Positions 1-8,693 of a DNA stretch of 64,000 bases are shown here, in pieces (positions within the stretch are counted from its first letter, which is position 1; every line of letters begins with the position of its first letter). Below the pieces are notes generated by a model that was not told where the DNA came from, ran no database searches, and saw only the letters and a list, made by a program, of their open reading frames with translations. This DNA is from Semisulcospira habei (Eukaryota; Mollusca; Gastropoda; Semisulcospiridae): positions 28,193,540 to 28,257,539 of the forward strand of contig BTPG01000008.1 of the NCBI GenBank assembly GCA_036245525.1. The letters are read 5' to 3'. A program made the position numbers and the translations under genes.

Positions 1-20
1 ATCACAGACCAGCACACATA
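1..20. repeat. Family F hairpin, right arm only
   Basis: The first 20 bases match the right arm of the family F palindromes (ATCACAGACCAGCAC) seen complete at 34958-35026. The left arm lies outside the window. Confidence 0.6.
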
Positions 21-353
21 TTTAAGGCTGAACAATGCTTTCTTTATTCTTTGCAATCTCCTAAACGGAAATTCAAAAAAAAAAAAAAAAAATCAAACAT
101 ACTGCCTCTGGGCTACAGTTAATATACACGATTCGTCACCCATCGTAAATTGCTCACTTACACCTCATTGGACGAGGTCACCACAGTTCACGCGTCAGTC
201 CGGCATGCACCATAAGACACCTCATGAGCGACCCTTGGAGCAAAATGTGACGACGAGTATATGACAGACACATAGGGACCTGACGAGTGGTCATAGTCCC
301 CGATCACTGTATAGTGCCAGCGGGACGTTAAAATGGAGACTATAATGAATGAT
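21..353. other. No gene seen
   Basis: Short poly-A at about 75-92. A second partial copy of the family E arm start (CATAGGGACCTGACGAGTGG) lies at about 265-285, just before the complete palindrome. Nothing else recognised. Confidence 0.5.
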
Positions 354-488
354 GACGAGTGGTGCTTTGACTTGCAAATCCGCTGCACCACCGGGTGCGC
401 GCGGCCACCACCTGAGTTGAGCTAGTGGACGCGGTGGCGCGCATCCGGTGGCGCAGCGGATTTGCATTTAGTCAAAGCACCACTCGTC
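354..488. repeat. Family E palindromic element
   Basis: Left arm GACGAGTGGTGCTTTGAC..CAAATCCGCTG is mirrored by CAGCGGATTTGCATTTAG..CACCACTCGTC on the right, around a loop of about 30 bases. The same arms reappear widely separated at 44988-45792, so this is a dispersed foldback family. Confidence 0.8.
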
Positions 489-680
489 AGGCCCCTATGG
501 ATAGACATGTAAGTTGTAAAGACCTTACTGTAGTTTGATGTAGTGTACTATACTAACCTGTTCACTTTCTTTTTCTTTTTCAAAGATGATTTACCACCAG
601 CGGGATTGTGGGCTCTCTTCTCTGTCACCACCTAGATATTTACCTTTAAGTTTATTTTTTATAGTCTGTTACATGCTGAA

Positions 681-893
681 TTAACCCCTTCACTGCCCAA
701 AGTGAACACGATCCAACTGCAAGAGGCACAGATCCTCATGAGCCCCCGCGACTGCGGGGGCTCATGAGGATCTGTGCCTCTTGCTGAGATCAATTTGTAT
801 CCGTGTTTCTTGGACGGTTTTGGCTTTTGATCGTTGAATGAACACAGATTTCGGAAACAAAAATGTACGTACAGTGACAGGGGAAGGGGTTAA
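681..893. mobile_element. Family B MITE, full length, TTAA-bounded
   Basis: Type copy of family B, 213 bp. The ends are TTAACCCCTTCACTGCC and GGGGAAGGGGTTAA. An internal near-perfect hairpin at 719-784 pairs GCAAGAGGCACAGATCCTCA with its complement across the core CCCCCGC/GCGGGGG. The hairpin is off-centre (38 bp from the left end, 109 from the right). TTAA followed by CCC matches piggyBac-type termini. No transposase is encoded. Confidence 0.8.
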
Positions 894-1000
894 TGAACAA
901 ATCCTTTGTCTCTGTGTCGGTCAGGAATGACGGGCGTTCAGAAAGAAAGGTCTGTAGAGTAATTATAGTAATTTACCCATGAGAAATCAAGTTCATTTCA

Positions 1001-1102
<102 letters not shown>

Positions 1103-1103
1103 A

Positions 1104-1650
1104 GACGATCAGCTGAAGTGGCAGTCCCACATAAACATCGTCTAGAAACTGACGTGTCTCTAAACATATGTATATGCTGTCTAAGCTTAAATTTATCACT
1201 GACGTTGCCACTCGTGCAATATTCTACAACGCTCATATCAAATCTCACATCGACTATGCATCAACAGTGTGGGATGGTTCAAGCGAAGTGCATTTGAAGA
1301 GGCAAAACTCCCTACATCAAAGAGCTGCTACAAATTAATACTTCCGGCTCCCCATCTCTCAACTGATCATGCTCCCTCTGAAGCAACACTTTCTTTTCAA
1401 CAACACTTTCTTTCAACAGTCATGTCCAGCGTACCTTAACACTTTCTTTTCGGAACGTGTCTGACGTCTCTAGATTTGGCCCACAGATATGATCGAGCTC
1501 CCCGCCCGCGTATTGACATCTTTAAATCAAGCCTGTCTTTCGCAGGAAGCTCATTATGGAATTCTTTGCCACTTAACATAAGAATGTGCGCAGACGCTGT
1601 CGTCCTTCAAGATTAGCCTCTTCAAGCACCTCAAGTCATGTTTATAAGGC
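1104..1650 (+). pseudogene. Decayed L2/CR1-like reverse transcriptase, C-terminal part
   Basis: Frame-shifting translation gives DDQLKWQSHINIV, then HIKSHIDYASTVWDG, then PRPRIDIFKSSLSFAG and LWNSLPLNI. These line up in order with the thumb and C-terminal part of the intact element at 8694-11624 (e.g. HIKSHVDYVSTVWDG, PRIDLFKTSLSFSG). Several frameshifts and stops break it. It is a 5'-truncated relic of a related element. Confidence 0.8.
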
Positions 1651-1690
1651 ATTGTTGGTCAGTCATGTCGGTGCCTCTAGAGCCTCCACT

Positions 1691-2221
1691 GGCTCAGGTT
1701 ATCAGCTTTCTGATCAGTCTTCTGACTGCCGATTTTATCGCTGTACACTGCCCTAGGCGAGTGGTAACATTCTGTTTGTACGTTTGTACACGTGTTTGCG
1801 TGGTTGCGTGAGTGCGAGCATATGTGCGTGAGTGTGAATCGTGCATCTGCTTTATTTCGTGTGTGCTATATTTAGTCATTCGCTTACATTAATGCTTATA
1901 ATAGCTATGACTTCAGGCACGTACCTCACCTGCTGTCTCACTCGATTTACTATTGTTGATCAGCTAAGTCGAGGGAGACAAACAGTTTGTGCAGACACTA
2001 GTTATCGTGGGGAGAGGGAAGGGGGTAGAATGTGGGGACGTCGATAGAAAGTTTGTGTTAAAAAAAATTGATGATTTTTGTTGTTGTTGTTACTGTTGTT
2101 GTTTGTTTTGTCTGGTCTTTTTGTTTTGTTTTGTTTTTTGTTTATTATGTGCATTTTGATTTCCCGCCTTTTTAACTTTGGGTGTTTCAATGTTCCTTGC
2201 ATGCATATTTTTTATTCACAT

Positions 2222-2224
<3 letters not shown>
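1691..2224. other. No gene seen; low-complexity tracts
   Basis: Unique-looking sequence with TTG/TTTTG-rich stretches around 2075-2145. The open frames here lack any recognisable domain. Confidence 0.5.
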
Positions 2225-2282
<58 letters not shown>

Positions 2283-2341
2283 AGTGCGCGCGTGAGTATA
2301 GCTTGTGTTTGTGCGTATGTGTGCTTAGAGCCATAATGTGT

Positions 2342-2408
<67 letters not shown>
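2225..2408. repeat. (TG)n and (AT)n microsatellites
   Basis: (TG)n at about 2225-2279 and (AT)n at about 2346-2408. The AT tract abuts the first retrozyme unit; a second AT tract lies at the other edge of the array (7520-7541). Confidence 0.9.
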
Positions 2409-2414
<6 letters not shown>

Positions 2415-2688
2415 TCAATAAATTCTGAGAATGCTGTGCTAATGCCATGGAAATCCAGGCTGGTAAGCTTGCATTGTGTCATCAGGACATCAGCTGTCCT
2501 TTTGTGACTGCATCGCTTATTAGATCTTTTGAGCCTTCCACTGAACACCTACTACATAAAGTAATAGGGACTACCCCCAGGCGCCCCGCAACCCGCTGGA
2601 GAATATCCAGTCCTCCCCCCGAGAGGGGAGGCTAGTGCATGAATATTCCCAAACAGATCTTGGACCTGCTGGATAGATTTAAGATTTT

Positions 2689-2743
2689 GCCGCCTACGAC
2701 CGGTTTCGACCCAAGGTGGGTCTCATCAGGTAGGCATACGGCG
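2689..2743 (-). ncRNA. Type I hammerhead ribozyme, copy 1
   Basis: On the minus strand the order is GCCUAC (stem I, 2735-2730), core CUGAUGA (2729-2723), stem II GACCC and GGGUC closing the loop ACCUU (2722-2708), GAAA (2707-2704), very short stem III ACC/GGU, cleavage triplet GUC ending at 2698, then GUAGGC (2697-2692), which pairs perfectly with GCCUAC. An outer GCC/GGC pair extends stem I beyond a UAU bulge. All invariant core bases are present. The zero-loop ACCGGU stem III resembles dimer-active animal hammerheads. Predicted cut is between 2698 and 2697. Confidence 0.92.
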
Positions 2744-3266
2744 TAACCTGAAATTGCAAACACAACGCATATACTAGAAGCCGCCTCCAGAATTTGACTG
2801 GTAGCAACCACTAGGCCAGCGTGGATTGCATCCCTAAAGCTTTATGGGGTGTTGCAGTGGAAGAAGACTGACTAATTTTGAAAAGGCAACACCTAGGCAA
2901 TTTTGTGGTACAATTATTCATTACTTATAACAAAGGCGTCGCCCAAGCCAAAAAATGCACTCAATCAGAGTAGCTCCAAGGGACATAATTTTTCAATAAA
3001 TTCTGAGAATGCTGTGCTAATGCCATGGAAATCCAGGCTGGTAAGCTTGCATTGTGTCATCAGGACATCAGCTGTCCTTTTGTGACTGCATCGCTTATTA
3101 GATCTTTTGAGCCTTCCACTGAACACCTACTACATAAAGTAATAGGGACTACCCCCAGGCGCCCCGCAACCCGCTGGAGAATATCCAGTCCTCCCCCCGA
3201 GAGGGGAGGCTAGTGCATGAATATTCCCAAACAGATCTTGGACCTGCTGGATAGATTTAAGATTTT

Positions 3267-3321
3267 GCCGCCTACGACCGGTTTCGACCCAAGGTGGGTC
3301 TCATCAGGTAGGCATACGGCG
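3267..3321 (-). ncRNA. Type I hammerhead ribozyme, copy 2
   Basis: Same sequence as copy 1 at +578. Predicted cut between 3276 and 3275. Confidence 0.92.
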
Positions 3322-3844
3322 TAACCTGAAATTGCAAACACAACGCATATACTAGAAGCCGCCTCCAGAATTTGACTGGTAGCAACCACTAGGCCAGCGT
3401 GGATTGCATCCCTAAAGCTTTATGGGGTGTTGCAGTGGAAGAAGACTGACTAATTTTGAAAAGGCAACACCTAGGCAATTTTGTGGTACAATTATTCATT
3501 ACTTATAACAAAGGCGTCGCCCAAGCCAAAAAATGCACTCAATCAGAGTAGCTCCAAGGGACATAATTTTTCAATAAATTCTGAGAATGCTGTGCTAATG
3601 CCATGGAAATCCAGGCTGGTAAGCTTGCATTGTGTCATCAGGACATCAGCTGTCCTTTTGTGACTGCATCGCTTATTAGATCTTTTGAGCCTTCCACTGA
3701 ACACCTACTACATAAAGTAATAGGGACTACCCCCAGGCGCCCCGCAACCCGCTGGAGAATATCCAGTCCTCCCCCCGAGAGGGGAGGCTAGTGCATGAAT
3801 ATTCCCAAACAGATCTTGGACCTGCTGGATAGATTTAAGATTTT

Positions 3845-3899
3845 GCCGCCTACGACCGGTTTCGACCCAAGGTGGGTCTCATCAGGTAGGCATACGGCG
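3845..3899 (-). ncRNA. Type I hammerhead ribozyme, copy 3
   Basis: Same sequence as copy 1. Predicted cut between 3854 and 3853. Confidence 0.92.
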
Positions 3900-4422
3900 T
3901 AACCTGAAATTGCAAACACAACGCATATACTAGAAGCCGCCTCCAGAATTTGACTGGTAGCAACCACTAGGCCAGCGTGGATTGCATCCCTAAAGCTTTA
4001 TGGGGTGTTGCAGTGGAAGAAGACTGACTAATTTTGAAAAGGCAACACCTAGGCAATTTTGTGGTACAATTATTCATTACTTATAACAAAGGCGTCGCCC
4101 AAGCCAAAAAATGCACTCAATCAGAGTAGCTCCAAGGGACATAATTTTTCAATAAATTCTGAGAATGCTGTGCTAATGCCATGGAAATCCAGGCTGGTAA
4201 GCTTGCATTGTGTCATCAGGACATCAGCTGTCCTTTTGTGACTGCATCGCTTATTAGATCTTTTGAGCCTTCCACTGAACACCTACTACATAAAGTAATA
4301 GGGACTACCCCCAGGCGCCCCGCAACCCGCTGGAGAATATCCAGTCCTCCCCCCGAGAGGGGAGGCTAGTGCATGAATATTCCCAAACAGATCTTGGACC
4401 TGCTGGATAGATTTAAGATTTT

Positions 4423-4477
4423 GCCGCCTACGACCGGTTTCGACCCAAGGTGGGTCTCATCAGGTAGGCATACGGCG
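4423..4477 (-). ncRNA. Type I hammerhead ribozyme, copy 4
   Basis: Same sequence as copy 1. Predicted cut between 4432 and 4431. Confidence 0.92.
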
Positions 4478-5001
4478 TAACCTGAAATTGCAAACACAAC
4501 GCATATACTAGAAGCCGCCTCCAGAATTTGACTGGTAGCAACCACTAGGCCAGCGTGGATTGCATCCCTAAAGCTTTATGGGGTGTTGCAGTGGAAGAAG
4601 ACTGACTAATTTTGAAAAGGCAACACCTAGGCAATTTTGTGGTACAATTATTCATTACTTATAACAAAGGCGTCGCCCAAGCCAAAAAATGCACTCAATC
4701 AGAGTAGCTCCAAGGGACATAATTTTTCAATAAATTCTGAGAATGCTGTGCTAATGCCATGGAAATCCAGGCTGGTAAGCTTGCATTGTGTCATCAGGAC
4801 ATCAGCTGTCCTTTTGTGACTGCATCGCTTATTAGATCTTTTGAGCCTTCCACTGAACACCTACTACATAAAGTAATAGGGACTACCCCCAGGCGCCCCG
4901 CAACCCGCTGGAGAATATCCAGTCCTCCCCCCCGAGAGGGGAGGCTAGTGCATGAATATTCCCAAACAGATCTTGGACCTGCTGGATAGATTTAAGATTT
5001 T

Positions 5002-5056
5002 GCCGCCTACGACCGGTTTCGACCCAAGGTGGGTCTCATCAGGTAGGCATACGGCG
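5002..5056 (-). ncRNA. Type I hammerhead ribozyme, copy 5
   Basis: Same sequence as copy 1, shifted by one base because of the extra C near 4925. Predicted cut between 5011 and 5010. Confidence 0.92.
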
Positions 5057-5579
5057 TAACCTGAAATTGCAAACACAACGCATATACTAGAAGCCGCCTC
5101 CAGAATTTGACTGGTAGCAACCACTAGGCCAGCGTGGATTGCATCCCTAAAGCTTTATGGGGTGTTGCAGTGGAAGAAGACTGACTAATTTTGAAAAGGC
5201 AACACCTAGGCAATTTTGTGGTACAATTATTCATTACTTATAACAAAGGCGTCGCCCAAGCCAAAAAATGCACTCAATCAGAGTAGCTCCAAGGGACATA
5301 ATTTTTCAATAAATTCTGAGAATGCTGTGCTAATGCCATGGAAATCCAGGCTGGTAAGCTTGCATTGTGTCATCAGGACATCAGCTGTCCTTTTGTGACT
5401 GCATCGCTTATTAGATCTTTTGAGCCTTCCACTGAACACCTACTACATAAAGTAATAGGGACTACCCCCAGGCGCCCCGCAACCCGCTGGAGAATATCCA
5501 GTCCTCCCCCCGAGAGGGGAGGCTAGTGCATGAATATTCCCAAACAGATCTTGGACCTGCTGGATAGATTTAAGATTTT

Positions 5580-5634
5580 GCCGCCTACGACCGGTTTCGA
5601 CCCAAGGTGGGTCTCATCAGGTAGGCATACGGCG
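5580..5634 (-). ncRNA. Type I hammerhead ribozyme, copy 6
   Basis: Same sequence as copy 1. Predicted cut between 5589 and 5588. Confidence 0.92.
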
Positions 5635-6157
5635 TAACCTGAAATTGCAAACACAACGCATATACTAGAAGCCGCCTCCAGAATTTGACTGGTAGCAACC
5701 ACTAGGCCAGCGTGGATTGCATCCCTAAAGCTTTATGGGGTGTTGCAGTGGAAGAAGACTGACTAATTTTGAAAAGGCAACACCTAGGCAATTTTGTGGT
5801 ACAATTATTCATTACTTATAACAAAGGCGTCGCCCAAGCCAAAAAATGCACTCAATCAGAGTAGCTCCAAGGGACATAATTTTTCAATAAATTCTGAGAA
5901 TGCTGTGCTAATGCCATGGAAATCCAGGCTGGTAAGCTTGCATTGTGTCATCAGGACATCAGCTGTCCTTTTGTGACTGCATCGCTTATTAGATCTTTTG
6001 AGCCTTCCACTGAACACCTACTACATAAAGTAATAGGGACTACCCCCAGGCGCCCCGCAACCCGCTGGAGAATATCCAGTCCTCCCCCCGAGAGGGGAGG
6101 CTAGTGCATGAATATTCCCAAACAGATCTTGGACCTGCTGGATAGATTTAAGATTTT

Positions 6158-6212
6158 GCCGCCTACGACCGGTTTCGACCCAAGGTGGGTCTCATCAGGT
6201 AGGCATACGGCG
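6158..6212 (-). ncRNA. Type I hammerhead ribozyme, copy 7
   Basis: Same sequence as copy 1. Predicted cut between 6167 and 6166. Confidence 0.92.
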
Positions 6213-6735
6213 TAACCTGAAATTGCAAACACAACGCATATACTAGAAGCCGCCTCCAGAATTTGACTGGTAGCAACCACTAGGCCAGCGTGGATTGCAT
6301 CCCTAAAGCTTTATGGGGTGTTGCAGTGGAAGAAGACTGACTAATTTTGAAAAGGCAACACCTAGGCAATTTTGTGGTACAATTATTCATTACTTATAAC
6401 AAAGGCGTCGCCCAAGCCAAAAAATGCACTCAATCAGAGTAGCTCCAAGGGACATAATTTTTCAATAAATTCTGAGAATGCTGTGCTAATGCCATGGAAA
6501 TCCAGGCTGGTAAGCTTGCATTGTGTCATCAGGACATCAGCTGTCCTTTTGTGACTGCATCGCTTATTAGATCTTTTGAGCCTTCCACTGAACACCTACT
6601 ACATAAAGTAATAGGGACTACCCCCAGGCGCCCCGCAACCCGCTGGAGAATATCCAGTCCTCCCCCCGAGAGGGGAGGCTAGTGCATGAATATTCCCAAA
6701 CAGATCTTGGACCTGCTGGATAGATTTAAGATTTT

Positions 6736-6790
6736 GCCGCCTACGACCGGTTTCGACCCAAGGTGGGTCTCATCAGGTAGGCATACGGCG
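6736..6790 (-). ncRNA. Type I hammerhead ribozyme, copy 8
   Basis: Same sequence as copy 1. Predicted cut between 6745 and 6744. Confidence 0.92.
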
Positions 6791-7313
6791 TAACCTGAAA
6801 TTGCAAACACAACGCATATACTAGAAGCCGCCTCCAGAATTTGACTGGTAGCAACCACTAGGCCAGCGTGGATTGCATCCCTAAAGCTTTATGGGGTGTT
6901 GCAGTGGAAGAAGACTGACTAATTTTGAAAAGGCAACACCTAGGCAATTTTGTGGTACAATTATTCATTACTTATAACAAAGGCGTCGCCCAAGCCAAAA
7001 AATGCACTCAATCAGAGTAGCTCCAAGGGACATAATTTTTCAATAAATTCTGAGAATGCTGTGCTAATGCCATGGAAATCCAGGCTGGTAAGCTTGCATT
7101 GTGTCATCAGGACATCAGCTGTCCTTTTGTGACTGCATCGCTTATTAGATCTTTTGAGCCTTCCACTGAACACCTACTACATAAAGTAATAGGGACTACC
7201 CCCAGGCGCCCCGCAACCCGCTGGAGAATATCCAGTCCTCCCCCCGAGAGGGGAGGCTAGTGCATGAATATTCCCAAACAGATCTTGGACCTGCTGGATA
7301 GATTTAAGATTTT

Positions 7314-7368
7314 GCCGCCTACGACCGGTTTCGACCCAAGGTGGGTCTCATCAGGTAGGCATACGGCG
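7314..7368 (-). ncRNA. Type I hammerhead ribozyme, copy 9
   Basis: Same sequence as copy 1, in the last unit, which is truncated about 150 bp after the ribozyme. Predicted cut between 7323 and 7322. Confidence 0.92.
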
Positions 7369-7498
7369 TAACCTGAAATTGCAAACACAACGCATATACT
7401 AGAAGCCGCCTCCAGAATTTGACTGGTAGCAACCACTAGGCCAGCGTGGATTGCATCCCTAAAGCTTTATGGGGTGTTGCAGTGGAAGAAGACTGACT

Positions 7499-7666
7499 AA
7501 TTTTGAAAAGGCAACACCTTTATATATATATATATGTATATAGTCTCATTTTTTGTTAGGCTTGATTCTGTATTTCTTTTAGTTTTCCTGTTTTGACACG
7601 CATGATTATTTTTTAATCTTTGTGATGTGCGTTGTATGACTGTGAACTGTATGCGTGTTGCGTAGT

Positions 7667-7710
<44 letters not shown>

Positions 7711-7928
7711 TGGTGTGTGTGTGTGTGTGTCTGTGTGTGCGTGCGTTGGTGTGTATGTATAATTTTGAAAAGGCAACACCTTTATATATATATATATGTA
7801 TATAGTCTCATTTTTTGTTAGGCTTGATTCTGTATTTCTTTTAGTTTTCCTGTTTTGACACGCATGATTATTTTTTAATCTTTGTGATGTGCGTTGTATG
7901 ACTGTGAACTGTATGCGTGTTGCGTAGT

Positions 7929-7974
<46 letters not shown>

Positions 7975-8022
7975 TGGTGTGTGTGTGTGTGTGTCTGTGT
8001 GTGCGTGCGTTGGTGTGTGTGT
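7499..8022. repeat. 262-bp direct duplication across the retrozyme array edge
   Basis: Sequence from 7499 (AATTTTGAAAAGGCAACACC) is repeated from 7761, offset 262. The repeated block includes the last 21 bp of the retrozyme array, an AT tract, the TAGTCTCATTTTTTGTTAGG block and a (GT)n tract. The duplication therefore arose after the array junction formed. Confidence 0.85.
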
Positions 8023-8066
8023 GTGTTGCAGTATGGTCATGTGTGTCTGTATGTGTGTGGTGTAGA

Positions 8067-8164
<98 letters not shown>

Positions 8165-8357
8165 TGTAGAAAATGTTTGTGCCTGTGTGTTTTTATATAG
8201 GCCTACTTTCGTGTGAAAGCGTTGTTTTGTTTGTGATAGTGTATAATGGTAGTTCTTAGCTCAATGGTAGTAACGGCAAGTTTGAAAATTGGTTCTGTTA
8301 CCAAATACTTTTACCGTTATAAAATAAAGGTTCATTGTCATTGTCATTGGCATTGTC

Positions 8358-8358
<1 letters not shown>
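7543..8358 (+). mobile_element. 3' untranslated end of an L2/CR1-like element
   Basis: It ends with AACGGCAAG..TTTTACCGTT, then AAAATAAAGG and a (TTGTCA)n-like tail at about 8335-8358. The intact element downstream has the same arrangement at 11916-11999, and both carry a (GT)n tract upstream of the tail (here 8069-8163). No coding part is left. Confidence 0.65.
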
Positions 8359-8445
<87 letters not shown>

Positions 8446-8466
8446 GCTCTCTCTCTCTCTATCTCT

Positions 8467-8563
<97 letters not shown>
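8359..8563. repeat. (TC)n microsatellite
   Basis: About 205 bp of TC with rare interruptions, between the tail of one L2/CR1-like element and the start of the next. Confidence 0.95.
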
Positions 8564-8564
<1 letters not shown>

Positions 8565-8693
8565 ACCAAGCAAGAAAACCGTAAACATTCTGCTGAACTT
8601 AGACTAAGCGCGTGATAAACATTGTGTTTCTTTGCCGTGTATTTTTTTTTTATTGAGCTTATTTAAAGCATTCTATATAGATATTGATATTAG

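Larger units (their letters stand above)
2409..7519 (-). repeat. Tandem array of 578-bp retrozyme-like units
   Basis: About 8.8 head-to-tail copies with a period of exactly 578 bp. The one exception is a 579-bp unit caused by an extra C in the C-run near 4925. Copies look otherwise identical by eye. Every unit contains a type I hammerhead ribozyme on the minus strand, so a minus-strand transcript would self-cleave into 578-nt monomers that could circularise. Animal retrozymes are tandem repeats of this kind that move with the help of another element's machinery. No protein is encoded: the repeated 60-62 codon frames have no recognisable domain. The array lies between two AT microsatellites and is followed by L2/CR1-like sequence, a possible helper. 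Confidence 0.88.

Noticed and set aside
2447..7260. Repeated 60-76 codon open frames in the tandem array
   Set aside because: They merely recur with the 578-bp unit, overlap each other in different frames and show no domain; the conserved function is the ribozyme on the other strand.
2409..7519. CRISPR-like array
   Set aside because: Units are 578 bp without variable spacers, in animal DNA.
8246..8584. Ser-Leu repeat proteins from (TC)n, and similar CV, HT, IY or SIYL repeat frames elsewhere
   Set aside because: Pure microsatellite translation; stop codons cannot occur in these tracts.
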